From Lycium barbarum (taxonomy: Eukaryota; Streptophyta; Magnoliopsida; Solanales; Solanaceae): a stretch of 64,000 nt of DNA. Shown here piece after piece: positions 33,255 to 45,522 of the stretch (positions are counted from its first letter, which is position 1; every line of letters begins with the position of its first letter). The stretch is taken from the NCBI RefSeq assembly GCF_019175385.1, contig NC_083339.1:31463637-31527636 (forward strand), given 5' to 3'. A model generated the notes under the pieces. That model ran no database searches. It was not told where the DNA came from and worked only from the letters and a program-made list of their open reading frames with translations. The translations under genes were made by a program, and so were the position numbers.

Positions 33255-33965
33255 AAGTTTCTTGGGTCTGGCGGGCTATTATAGACGTTTTGTAGAGGGA
33301 TTTTTCTCTATTTCAACTCCGTTGACTAAGTTGACTCAGAAAAAGGTTAAGTTTCAGTGGTCAGATGCATGCGAGCGAAGCTTTGAAGAGTTGAAGAAGA
33401 GGTTGATTTCTGCTCCAATTCTGACGCTGCCAGAGAGAATTGAAGGGTTCATGGTTTATTATGATGCTTCAGGAATTGGTCTCGGATGTGTCTTAATGCA
33501 GCATGACAAGGTTGTAGCTTATTTAAGACTCATGAAAAGAATTATCCGACTCACGACTTAGAGTTGGCAGCCATGGTTTTTTCACTTAAGATATGGCGTC
33601 ATCATTTGTATGGAGTGCATGTGAATATTTTCACAGATCATAAAAGCTTACAGTATATCTTCAAGCATAGGGAGCTGAATCTTAGACAGAGAAGATGGCT
33701 TGAATTTCTTAAGGACTATGATGTGGATATTCTCTATCGAACAATGAAAGCAAATGTGGTAGCTAATTCTCTTAGTCAGCGTTTCATGGGAAGTTTCGCT
33801 CACGTTAAGGTAGATAAGAGAGTTATGACAAAAAAGTTCACCGCTGAGCTAATCTAGGAGTTCGACTCTTGTACTCCAAAGATGGTGGTGTTGTTGTTCA
33901 GAACAGAGCTCATTCCTCCTTAGTGGTAGAAGTCAAACAGAAGCAGTTTAGTGATCTCTAGTTGT
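33255..33965 (+). pseudogene. Second copy of the Tekay-like RNase H remnant
   Basis: It matches 5975-6685 and shares the frame-shifting deletion (here near 33525) and the Asn in place of the last catalytic Asp. One substitution turns the local stop of the first copy (TTATGA at 6244) into TTAAGA, a lesion difference arising after duplication. It ends where the Ogre-like LTR of element B begins. Confidence 0.85.
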
Positions 33966-36764
33966 TGTTAACACCTAATTTTTGACCTCCCGTAATTTCT
34001 TTAAGTATTCAGAGTCCTTGGACCATAAGTAAAATTAGTTGCGCACCCTAAAAGGTCTAGTTGATTTTTATAAAAATGTATTTTGGATAATATTTCACCC
34101 CTTTAAATTGATAAAGTGAGTTTTTTCAGGATATTTTATGTTTTGTGGAAATTAATTGAGGCTTTGTGACATTTAGGAAATATATTTTTTAAGTTAATCA
34201 AGGGCAAAAACCATTTTGAATAAGTATTTACTTAATTAATTAAATCAAGGAAAATTAGAGTAATGGGTGATTTATTCTATTTTATTGTCCAAGGTAATTT
34301 AAGTAATTAAAAGAATTGACCATTTTACCCCTCAAACCTTGATTCTGTGTGTTTGCGTAGTTGTTTAATGGATAAATATCTAGTTAATTAATTTGATTAA
34401 TTATTGGGACCATTATCTGCAAAAGGATTTTTTATCAAGTCATGTTTTAGAATTAATTAAGTCCTAATAGGCTAATGATTGGGTTTTTATGTTTTATCTC
34501 CAACCCTCCATACATATATATATATATATGTATGCTTAGAATGGCCCAGCGTTTTATTTTTTAAAAAAGAAAGGGGACTGAGCCCAGGCCCAATTGCCCA
34601 GACCTGGCTCAACGCGGAGTAATAGTACTCCCCGCCTCATTATCAAAAGATCCCTAAGGGTGTCTTTTGCTCGTGTCCCATTTATAATTTATTGGCTGCA
34701 GTTGTGTGACCCTATGACTATGGGCTTGGTTTTGTGTGTTTTTTTTTGATCCATTCAGTCTGTTTCGGGCCTCTCTCATAAGAGTGTGTATGGTCATAGT
34801 TGGCTACTGCAAGTCTATGAATTCCTTTGCTTTTGTAAAAGTACATTGTGTGGTGAATCTGGGCAGCTATGTAGGGGCTTATCCTGAGATATGCTTTTGA
34901 TTTTTGTTGTTGAATTGGTATGGGACAAGGTAATTTGGGTTGAGGTCTAGTCTAAGCCAGCCATGCCTGGGGTTCATGAAACTCCTTGGAACTTGTGCGA
35001 CATCGGGAATACGGGGGCAACGACTTACCCTTCCTCCTCATTGCCAAAGACCAACCAACAGGCTTGGTGGTATTCACACATAAGCCTTGGCACAGCTACC
35101 TTTCTTCCTTGAACTGTGGAATCGGTGATGATATATATGTATATGTTTGATGTATATGGCCTTATTTCTTAGTATTATCGTGATAGTTGAGCCTGTCTTG
35201 ATATACATGTATATGTTTGATGTATATCCCCCTTTTGTTAGTATAGTTGTGATAAGTTAAAAAATTATAAACTAACCGGTTTCCCCTTTTTCTTTCCTCC
35301 CTCACCACATGGCTACTCGGGTCGAGTCAGCCTGCCTATTGGGCCTTAGGCCCAATAAGAAAAATTCTTTCCTCGGAGATATTAGGTCTGCAAAGACGGA
35401 GTAAAAAGCTTGGTGCGCAAAAGGCCCAGCCATGGGTGAAAATGGCCGCCTAGGGGCTTGGTACGCCCCTAGCCTTTACATTATTTGCTCATTGCTCTCC
35501 TTCATTCTTTTTCGAGTTTTCATGTATTTGTAAAACTTGTACAAAACTCATGTTATAGTGGAATCTTTATCGTATGAACTAGTAGTCTTAGGACAACGGT
35601 GCTCATGCCGTCTAGATTGACTCTAACTCCCCAAACTGCTTCTTTCAATACCCGGATTTAGCATAACCATTTTTGATAACTTAAAAGTGGATTAATTAAA
35701 CTATTTGATATGGTTTTAAAACTTTTAAACAAGGAAAATGAAAAGAGTATTTCAAAAAAGCTTTTGAGTATTTCAAATGTGTATTAAACGGATCGTTTTT
35801 CCCAAAGCCAAAACCGAGTTTTGTTTTCTAGAACTAAAGGATAAAAATGAGTAAGTGTTTTTATGACTCACTTGGTATAATTTGGGGCCAAACCCCGCTG
35901 ATTTTGGCAAAAAATGACAAGGCTTGAATTGGCCAAAGCAAGAGGATTTTCGGGCCAAAGTCCATTTACAAGAAAACAAAAAAAGGGGGAGGATTTGAAC
36001 ACTCCTAAAGCCTTTAAACAAATTCACTTGGGCCCAACATAGGTAGATATTTTTCAAAATCAAATGTTGGCTATAAAAGTCCAAAACACAAAACCAATTT
36101 CACAATTTGTCATAAAGAAATACATTTCCTAAAATAAATACATTCGTATACATATGAGTTCTCGGGTAAAGTGTTCCAAACGTGTTATACGGGTTGAGCC
36201 AAATAAAGTATGAGTCAAGCATGGACAAAATTGGACATTTCAAAATGTAATGAGTTTATATTTTTTCAAAAAAAAAAAAAGAGAGAGAGAGACAACAATC
36301 TGATACTCATTTTTTAAACGAAATACATCACCCTTACATACAAAAGGGGGAATTATTTTACCCGGGTATTATAGATCTGAACCTATGTACCTTATATATA
36401 AAAGGAACATCTTCAAATTCTTTTCAAAATGATATGCAAAATGACAAGATTTTTTGGGAGAATAAACACTAAATAGACAGTTCATGCAAATACTCATACG
36501 TTGGAATTCGAAGGTCAACCGTATAGTACGGATCCTTAATACTGGGGTGCCAAACACCTTCCCCAGGGAATCAAGAGAACCCTTACCTAGAACTCTGGAT
36601 TACGAAAGATTTTTTACGGTATTTGAATAAACACTTCACCACCGGTTTTCCTAATTTCCTAAAAATTAGGTGGCGACTCTTTTCAAAAAATAAGTCTGTA
36701 AGAGCACCAACGAGTTCGTTATAGCTTTTATGCCTTAACACAGCATAAAAAACGAATTGTTACA
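33966..36764 (+). mobile_element. 5' LTR of Ogre-like element B, internally deleted
   Basis: It starts TGTTAACACCTAATTTTTGACC (the G of TGTTGACACC changed to A) and ends GAATTGTTACA. It is nearly identical to the two ends of the element A LTR but lacks the equivalent of 7508-12073. The join is at about 34664 (GGGTGTC/TTTTGCTCG) without target duplication, so loss from this copy is more likely than gain in copy A. The missing part includes the TATA box, so this LTR should not drive transcription. A 14-G run at 37297 lies in the leader downstream. Confidence 0.85.
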
Positions 36765-36766
36765 GA

Positions 36767-36784
36767 TGACGACTCTGCTGGGGA
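36767..36784 (+). other. Primer binding site of Ogre-like element B
   Basis: TGACGACTCTGCTGGGGA begins two bases after the LTR end. It is one base closer to the usual Ogre site than the one in element A. Confidence 0.8.
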
Positions 36785-37354
36785 CTTAAAGGTTTTAACC
36801 ATAAGGATTCCAAAATAATATGAGTATACTTGCCCTTAGTTGTCTATGTGTTTACTTTCTCGCAATTATTAGCTGTCATTGCATGCATACCATAACTCCA
36901 CCAGTCCTAGCATTTATTTTAAACTTTGTTCCAAAGGCGACTTTGCGGGGCACACGGTCGTTCTTTCACTATAAAATAAAAGATGTTTTTTGGAACCGTT
37001 ATAAGGCGGGGTTGGTATGCGATCGTCCAACAACCCTAATGGTTCAACCCCGGTCGTCCGATCGGGTTCTCGGTATTTCGTGAAAAACCACTATAGTGAA
37101 AACTAGGATAGAGCTAAGCCAAATTCCTAATGAACTAGAACATTTATACTTTGACGGGCCTTGGCTATCTCAGACCTACCTAAGGCCCATTAAGAGTGAC
37201 TACCCAGTTTTCGAACGGTCTATGACCCAAAAAACACTGCATCTCATTTAACATGTTCATGCCTTTGTGATGAACCATTGATCCTACGGGAAGAGAGGGG
37301 GGGGGGGGGGAGAATATTAATCGTGTTCTATTTGATAGATAGAACGAAGAATCC
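36785..37354 (+). other. Untranslated leader of Ogre-like element B
   Basis: Counterpart of 14194-14743. It keeps a 13-base stretch around 37121-37135 that is missing from copy A, where the TAGGATAGAGCTAAGCC block is followed directly by AGAACATTTATAC. No coding content is seen. Confidence 0.65.
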
Positions 37355-38773
37355 GTTTTGACATCGTCACTGAGGCTCCAGAGTTGCTGAGAGCCTGCTA
37401 TGAATGGTTGGGTGATACTCACTAGAGAATGATCAATTGCATTTTAGGACACTTTTCGTCTATTATGACAATAAAAGGTCGCCCAGAGCTGATAGAGGTA
37501 TTGGTAGGGTATTGGGATGATAAAGAAATGTTGTTTCATTTCATTGATATCAAAATGACTCCTATCCTAGATGATATTACGGATGCCACAGACAGCAATG
37601 AAACCTGTCTAAGCAGGCGACACAAGCCGGATCACAATCTGTTATTTCCGCAGAGGCCCATCGTCGGCAAAATCAAGTGGTTTCTTGCTTTGACTGAAGC
37701 ACCCTGGGTGGAGGGCCCACTGTAGGCTTCAGAGATCTATACCTAAGATTCGGAGATGTCACCATATACACTCTATATCAAAGAGAATTCAAGAGCCGAG
37801 AAGAGTGGGAGACCACTAGACCTTTAGCCTTCACTATAGCCTTGTTAGGCACTATGATTTTTCCACAGGATGGGTCATTGGCCATAGACACCAGGGTAAT
37901 ATACTTGGCCCATACAAAATCTTCCACGACATAACTAAAGATCAAGAGATGAGGTATTTTGACCTTGCACCCATCGTATTGGCCAACATCTTCCGAGCTT
38001 TAGATAAGTGGCAAAATTGTTTCCGATACTTATAGGGATGTAATATGTTGCTGCAATGGTGGATCATCAAACACCTTAACATAGCCAAAGAAGTTCAGGG
38101 TTGGAGTCGACAGAACCGGGTAGGTCGTCTCGTGAATTACTGTCCGAATCTCGAGTTCATGTCTAAAAATGCTTTGGTTGAATTCTTCACTGACTTGACT
38201 GAAGATTGGATCCATTGGATGTTTCCTGATTTTATATCCGAGACTATGGTGGTTTGAGGCAAGAATTGCCCATTTGTGCTGCTGGCTGGAGTTCGAGGGA
38301 TCCGTCCTTATTATCCGTCTAGGGTTTTGATACAATTCGGTAGGAAGCAAGTGATACCTCAAGTAGGAAACTCTGAGCAGTTCATCATTGAGCACACCGA
38401 ACACAAAATGAAGCACGCTGGAGTGATCCTCAGGGAATGGAATGGCCGTGTAAGTTGGGGCCCAGATACTCTAGCTCCAGATATGCTCGAAGCAGGGTGT
38501 GACCCAGGGTACCGCGCATGGTTATAGGGACACTTGAATCTCACACCTACACCAAAGCCCGCACCTCCCCAGGAGGCCTAAGAAAAAGAGCGTATGAAAG
38601 ACCGCTTGGAAGGTACATACGAGCATTTGGCCAGGATTTTGGAAGAAATAGACCCGGTGATCGTCAGAATGGAGCTATATCAGGCACACCTTCATATCCA
38701 GACCACCCTTCACAGGGTCAAGAAGGCCAGGACGAGCCAAGCCTCAATATCAGCCGCCGGAGGACCATCTTGA
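37355..38773 (+). pseudogene. ORF1 (DUF7745-like) pseudogene of Ogre-like element B
   Basis: Near-identical to 14744-16160. It shares the frame change before 37730, the stop after the FRYL segment (38033) and the TGA at about 38255. It has its own stops at about 38524 (GGTTATAGGG where copy A has TTATTGGG) and 38578 (CCTAAG where copy A has CCCAAG). Copy A has a private stop (CCGTAG near 15957) where this copy reads CCCCAG. The GCNMLLQWW motif near 38038 is kept. Confidence 0.72.
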
Positions 38774-39219
38774 TTACTAATTCTCCTTTTTATTATAAAC
38801 CCCATGTCGGCTTGTCATCACTTTTCTAATCCCTTTAGGAAGATATTGCTATTATTTATTAATTATGATGACATTTTTGGGGAAATAATTCACCTTCACA
38901 AATGGCACCTACATGTTTCAAACGACTAAGTAAGCCTTGACTCAAAAGGCCTTAGGGACACGAGTAATATAAATACCTGTAAATTACGTGCTTATTTGCT
39001 ACGTGCTTCGTATGCTTACCTGCTATATGTAGAATAATATATTAAGCTTGAGTACTATTGGTCCGATAAACTAAACTACATACCCAAACGAAAAAACCAT
39101 GAGGCTTAAAACTTACCCGAACTTATATCCTCTAAAGGTTGACTTACGATGACGAACTAAGGAGGGCAGGAAGAGTAAACTCTAGGGGAAACAACTGAAA
39201 TACTGCGAGACAAGGTACT
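38774..39219. other. Non-coding spacer between ORF1 and ORF2 of element B
   Basis: Counterpart of 16161-16599, with few differences and no supported frame. Confidence 0.6.
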
Positions 39220-40212
39220 GCAAATGGAAAAACACCTCCAGGAGATAGGGAAAAATATTGAGGAGGTAGACGGACTACTGGGCATAGTTGGAAAACCGCA
39301 AGAGGGTATGCCACAAGAACAATATTATGGAGATGTCCCCGAAGAGGTGAGAGAAATGGTGCTAAACTACATACCGTTGGAGAGAAGGCCTGTAACACCC
39401 ATAGAAGGAGCCCCAGAAGGAGCCGATAAGGAATAGGGGGCTGGTTCAGATACGTGTGTGTTCGTATCAGACCCACTGGAAGGAACAGAGCCCCAAGAAA
39501 AGGATCTCGAACCCATTGAGGAAGAACAGTCGGAGGAAGAAGAAGAACCGAAAGAAGAAGAAGAAGAAGAAGAAGAAGAAGAAGAAGAAGAAGAAGAAGA
39601 AGAAGAAGAAGAAGAAGAAGAAGAAGAGCCAAAGGAGGAGGAGGAAGAGCCTCAGGACATGGAAGAAAAAGAGCCTGTTGACATAGGGCCGAAGGAGGAG
39701 AGAACCTGTTTAAAATGTTCCCCGAATTTCAAGGGACTAACGCGGATGACGAATCTGTTTATTATGCCCCCACTGAGGAGGGAACAGATTTCTATGTGCC
39801 TTCGCTCATGCTGATGCCTGTTGTCTCTAATATGGCTTCGGAGAACTTTGGATGGGTGAATCTTCGTACGTCTGCTCCGCCGAGCATAGATTTTAAAGCC
39901 CGATCTTCCCCATTCAGAGTAGCTCCGCTGCTCATCACTTGTAAAGAAGTATTCAGGAAGATAGTGGCCACTGGGATGGATTGCACCACTAGGGCTAGAT
40001 TACCGATCCTTGACCTGGTATACGCTTACAAAAGATGTCTGTTTCACCTTAATAAGGTGGGTCACACCTTGAATGAATGTTTGGCGTTAAGAAGGAGGAT
40101 TGTTAGTTTAATTGACCACAAGATCATGGGAACTTTGTGGGGGCCGCATAGCATACTAGTCCATGACTCCGAGTTACCCCTAAGACCCATGTGTGGCTGT
40201 ACGATTTCATGA
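39220..40212 (+). pseudogene. ORF2: acidic poly-Glu protein with zinc-knuckle-like end (element B)
   Basis: Here an ATG at 39224 opens the first part (MEKHLQEIGKNIEEVDGLLG), whereas copy A has AAG at that place. A stop at 39434 precedes the poly-Glu frame (39458-39814), whose GAA run is longer than in copy A while the EEPQDME repeat is shorter. After a frame change near 39715 the next frame has the CLFHLNKVGHTLNECL motif and a stop at 40210. Role unknown; probably element-specific and RNA-binding if anything. Confidence 0.6.
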
Positions 40213-41127
40213 TTTTTGAGGAGTCGTAAGCTCGCCTTTTCGCAACTTTGGCTTCGCTAAACAAAATTAGGCTTGTGGAACCTGTTTACGAGCCCGCACC
40301 ATCAGGGCCCAACAGAAACAAGTTCTGCCTATACCATATTGGAGCCAGGGGCATGATATTGAATAATGCCATGCCTTCAAACTTGAGCTAAAAAATATGA
40401 CCAGGATCGGGCAGATCATGGTCCTACTCCCACCATGGTTCTAAGGTAAAGGAAGATCCGACACGAGAAAGCAAGCTCGTAAAGATAGTGGCTTGCAGAA
40501 GCTATACTTTTGGGTAGATATTAGGTATCCTCTTTTTTGCACAAATGTTACCCCCACCCTCATTAATGTGTAAAGGAACCGCACCGACCTGATGTCCTAA
40601 TAGAGGGATACACGGGAAACCCTAGTCGGGCCTGGTCTGGGGATGTTTGTAGCTAGGATTAGCCAAAGGATATTTAGGAAGAAATGCATATCCTTCTTTT
40701 GTAATCAAACTACGTAGGGCCTGATTTCCCCCAGTGGGATACGTAGGCAGTCTACGTAAGACTCGGTCCCTTTTTGGTTCGAATTATAATGCCCCCGTTT
40801 GCTTAATTTTTATGATAAGTCAAAAAGGTACCGTGAGACCACCAAACCAAGATCCACCCGAACATAAAAGCCCGTAATATCCAAGACTTTAGAACATCAG
40901 ATCGAGAGTACTCAAGCTTCAATATACGACTTTGTGTGCTACTTGCGCTTTAAATGCCCATAGGTGATGTTTTGCCTTTATATTTGGTGTCCAGAAACTA
41001 ACTTTCTTTATCGTTGAGTTATTCTTATCTTATAGAAAAGGGCCAATTAGTATGACATCGAAAGCTGGCATACTTCACGAGATCTAAGGCCGCGTTAGCA
41101 TCCCTCCCCGACAAAGGAAAGGACAAA
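40213..41127. other. Non-coding spacer between ORF2 and gag of element B
   Basis: Counterpart of 17649-18515, including the TACGTAGGC repeats near 40711-40760. No frame is supported. Confidence 0.55.
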
Positions 41128-42862
41128 ATGACTGGTACCCCCGAAGAGACAAGAAATGAGCTTACTCTCCACAACAGAGACACCCAGGACTCGTAAGAGG
41201 CAGCATCCCAGGAGGATGTGATTGCAACGTTGTTAACTACCATCACTACTCTCTAGGAAAAGGTAGCCAGAAGAGAGGCAGCCGATGCATAAAAGAATGC
41301 CCCCACTGAAGGAAGAAGGCCCCCTCCTCCCTTTCCCTCGTTAAGCTCTCCAGTGCCTGATCACTTTCCCGTCTACCCGCCAGGAACCATACCCCCTCCA
41401 CTGAACACCACCAATCCAAACCATGCTGGCCGCTCTTACTGTAAACTATCCCCGGTTAAAAATGCTCAAGTCCCAGGAACCACTCACTCAGTCCCCTCGT
41501 ACCAAGTCCCTCAGCCGGTATGCTTCAATTCGACAAGCCAAACACACGCACCGACCCCACCGGCTGGACAAACCACCACTATCCCATTTAACCATACCAC
41601 CTACCAAGTATCCTTCTTCACTCCCAACATCCCAAACGAATCCTCCCTGGGACACAAGAAGTTGGATCATTATGAGGAAATGGAAAGGACTTGGAGAGCT
41701 GAACAAGATAGACGTGAGAAGGACATGGAGAGGAAGATGGAGGAATTGTTGGAAAAGTCCAACAGGTCCGCGAGAAAGGCCACAGGCCTGAGGTGTGACG
41801 ACTTGTCCATGGACCCAGATTTTGACCTGCCAGAAGGGTTCAAAATCCTGATATTTGAAATGTTCAACGGGGCAGAAAACCCCAAGGCACACCTCCATTC
41901 ATACTGCGACAAGTTAGTCGGAGTAAAGAGGAATGAACCCTTAATCATGCGACTATTCAGTCATAGACTGACCGGTGAAGCGGCCGAATGGTTCGCCACA
42001 CAAGACATGCGCCAATGGCTCCACTGGGAAGACCTGGCGGAATCCTTGATGGAAAGGTTTCATTTAAATATCGAGACCGCACTAGACCGCTACTACCTCG
42101 AGAAGGTCAAGCAAAAGTCGACGGAAACCTATAGAGAATTAGCCAACAGATGGAGGGCCAAAGCAGCTCGTGTGCAGCCGCCAATGTGTGAAGGAGAGCT
42201 CGTTTCCATATTCATTAGGTCACAAGAGCCGAATTTCTACAATAGGATGTTCTCCATGGACGGGAGGGCGTTCTCCGTGCTAGTAAAAATAGGTGAGGCC
42301 ATAGAAGATGGGCAGGCCGCTGGGAGAATCTTTCGCAAAAAAAAAAAAAAAAGAGGACGTAGCAAGCATATCCCCCATCCCAAATCAAAACCCAAAAGGA
42401 ACACCACCTTCCCATCAAGTTCCACCCCTTTTAAATTACTCTGCCCCTCCGTATAACTCATCACCCGTGTATTACACACAACCAGCCTTCACCACTGTTG
42501 TATCAGCATACATGGCTCCGCCTAGTGTCAGTGTATCCGCTCCTGTTTATCAACCACCACCACAAAAAACGTACCAACCACCAACCTGGCAAACTACCGC
42601 CCACCACAAAACCATCCTCCACATGCCTATCAACCCCAGAACTACCAAAATCAGCCGCCACCCCCAACATATAATGCGCCACCTCCATCTTTTGTGAAAA
42701 GACATTGAGGGAATTCATGACGCTCCTTAAATCGAGGACTCGACCACTAGAGAGGCTACTGACCGCCGGGTTAATTCAGAAAGCCCTGCCAAAGCTGATA
42801 AGCCAGGAAATAGGTTTTACGAGGCCGATCAGGCTTGTGCCTACCATTCAGGAGGGAACAGG
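41128..42862 (+). pseudogene. gag: gag of Ogre-like element B, part before the insertion
   Basis: It starts at ATG 41128 with stops near 41194 and 41254, then is open from about 41290 to 42456 on the capsid frame. Unlike copy A there is no stop after TGEAAEWF, so the capsid domain (41780-42320, with NPKAHLHSYCDKLVG and WEDLAESLMERFH) is uninterrupted. A 16-A run at 42337 and a later frame change separate it from the Pro/Gln-rich tail. It ends in the first half of a zinc-knuckle-like motif (Cys codon 42836-42838, His codon 42845-42847), split by the solo LTR beginning at 42863. The second half is at 60765-60782. Confidence 0.85.
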
Positions 42863-43160
42863 TGTAGCGTGTCGTATTTTTTCCGATTTGTAGTTGCACT
42901 TGCCTCATTTAAAAAGGAAAGTGTCCCGGGAAAGTACGGTTGTCAATTGTACCAGAAAAAAGGAAAAAACATACTTCTACATAGTGGTATTGTAAATGGA
43001 CTTGTTTTTAGAGTCGCCACCTAATTTTTAGGAAATTAGAAAAACCAATTCGAAAAGGGTTTATTTAAAATAGTTAAATTTTAAAAGAATCGTAATCTAA
43101 CAAAAATATGGGTAAGGATTCTGGTGATCCCCCGAGAAAGGTGTTAGGCATCCCGGTATT

Positions 43161-45522
43161 TGTCACGACCCAACTGGGGGCCATGACGGGTACTCGGAGC
43201 TACCTTACTGAGCACCACCCATCATAATTGTCATAAAACTCTTCCTAAATATACATTACTCTCAGCACGGAACTTGTCATAATACAATCATTATCATTTC
43301 CAAAATACATCTACCTTTGTGCACATAAGCTTGCGAGGCTATAAAAAATGATATACAAATATACACGGTAGTAATCATGAGACATCTACTACCCACACAT
43401 AAGTATCTACTAGCCTCTAACCGGAATACTGGAGTCATAAGGACGAGACAGGACCCCGCCATGCCCCAAATATGTACACAAAAGAATATACCAATAGGTT
43501 GCACCTCCGGAGTAGTGGGGTGCTCATGTACAACTACTGAGTAAGCTCCTAAGCGTCTGCACCGTCTCCCTGTCTACCTGTGGGCATGGGCACAATGTCC
43601 ATAAAGAAAATGACGTCAGTATGAACAATGTACTGAGTATGTAAGGCATATATGGTAACATAATAAGGAAATATAGAAAGCATAACAAGAAAAGATAACT
43701 GTAACTGCTTGCCTCATGAGGCTGAATCATGCATGCTCACTTTTACCTTTAAAACCAAATTATAACACATATATACAAATATGAGTAAGCTGTAATCACT
43801 AGTGGTGTTGCCCATGCTATATAGACATGATGTAATCATCTATAAGCCACCCGCCTTAGCGGTGCTGCCCGGCCATATAGGCGCGGTGTAATCTTACATA
43901 TACATAGGACAATGCATGCGTGAGAGCTCAAATAAAAGCTAGCAATCTATCGGAGTGATGTAAGGTCGGGAACCCCCGATTGTGTTATGGAATAATCATG
44001 ATCATCATGTCTCACCTTGAAGGAATTAAAAACATGAGGTGAGACTAACAACAAGAGCAACATTCATGAAATAAGAATATCGAACTCATCATAGCATCAT
44101 TATCATGGAACATATCTCATCTCTATTTCATAAGAAGCTCTTAAAAAACATTAACTTTCCTCTTTTAGAGTGTAAGAAGATCATGGAAATATAGAGAAGA
44201 AGTCACAATATCAGAGTCATGCCGTTGAAAGAAGGGGGCTAGCCTCACATACCTTTATGTCTTCTTAATGACTAAGAGTTCTCATTCCAAGCTCGCGATT
44301 CTACATTCAAGAGAATCCATACAAAATTAGCTCATTGAGAACATGCTTAAATCTGGACTAAAGCGAAAGGCTAACGAAAATTGGGCAGCATTTCCTTTGT
44401 TCCTACAACTTTCTCCATATAATAAACAACTGCCAAATATCATTAACAACACCCAAGACATCATAATCAATAAACTTCTTCAAGTTAAACATTATTCGAT
44501 TCTTAAAATGCCCTTCCAATGTCATTCATAACCATAACTATGGCGTACCACCATATTCATTCACATATAATGCTTCATCAACATTCTTAATATCATTCAT
44601 CACAAGATCATACTCATGACACATCAAGAACTATGATTCATGTCAAGTCACTATCCAAGAATACCATTAATTCCACCTTTGAGCTTTATATTCTACTCCT
44701 TTCCTTTATTCAAGTTATTGTACAACCAAATACTCTTATTAACATGGATTAAATGTGAAACTCACCTTTGATCACATAGTAGTGCTCCTTGGATGTAAAT
44801 ACTCTATGTGAGATAACCCCAACTTCAATCCCAAAGGGCTTCTTGGCCTCTAGCAACCCTGGAGAGCATCCTTGCACTTGATTTCCTTGGATTAATGATG
44901 TTTGATCTTTGATTTGCCATGGATTTATGTTAGTAGGGTGTATAGATTATTCTAGAGCTCTCAAGAAGTGTGGAGGAAATGAGAGAAATGAAAAATAAGG
45001 ACTTGGGTCTAATATATATACTTGCAAAAATCTAACCCGACATGGTTTTATACGGACACTTATACGGTCCGTATAAAATTATACGGTCCGTATAATTGGC
45101 CGTATAAGTCCATCAGGGACTGGTCCATTCTGAAACTGTTATACGGACCGTATAAATGGTCGTATAACCCACTTTGCTCCCAAACTTGTTCTCATCGATT
45201 CATTGATCTCCAATCCTTATGGAACCTTCTTAGCACTTGTTTGACACTTCATTAACAATCTAAACATCCTTATTAACTCATTCACAAGACCTTACTAAAT
45301 AATCTTTAACTAGATACTTACCAAACCTTTTCCCCAAACGCGACTTATACCTCACTTTCCTTCGATTAACTTTCTTCCTCCGATTCATACAACTTCAAAA
45401 TCTTATCGCATACACTTTAAAACTACCAAATACCCTCGTTAATGTTATAAGAACTCCATGTTCACCTTAAGCTGACGTTAGTCTATGTACGACACAATGA
45501 TATGAAATTCCGAGGTGTAACA
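43161..45522 (-). mobile_element. Gypsy solo LTR, minus strand
   Basis: It begins TGTCACGACCC and ends GAGGTGTAACA, with a perfect 5-bp duplication GTATT (43156-43160 and 45523-45527). On the minus strand it reads TGTTACACCTCGG...GGGTCGTGACA, the usual ends of a Tekay/Del-type LTR. It is 2362 bp, with no primer site or genes. It interrupts the minus-strand Ogre LTR. A cluster of ATACGG/CCGTAT palindromes lies at 45050-45170. Confidence 0.88.
45050..45170. repeat. Cluster of ATACGGTCCGTAT hairpin motifs
   Basis: Two exact copies of ATACGGTCCGTAT (45062-45074, 45081-45093) and one ATACGGACCGTAT (45141-45153) occur with further ATACGG and CGTATAA half-sites in about 120 bases. Each is an inverted repeat around one central base. 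The location in the LTR resembles the GC-rich palindromic patches of the other LTR family. Confidence 0.8.
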
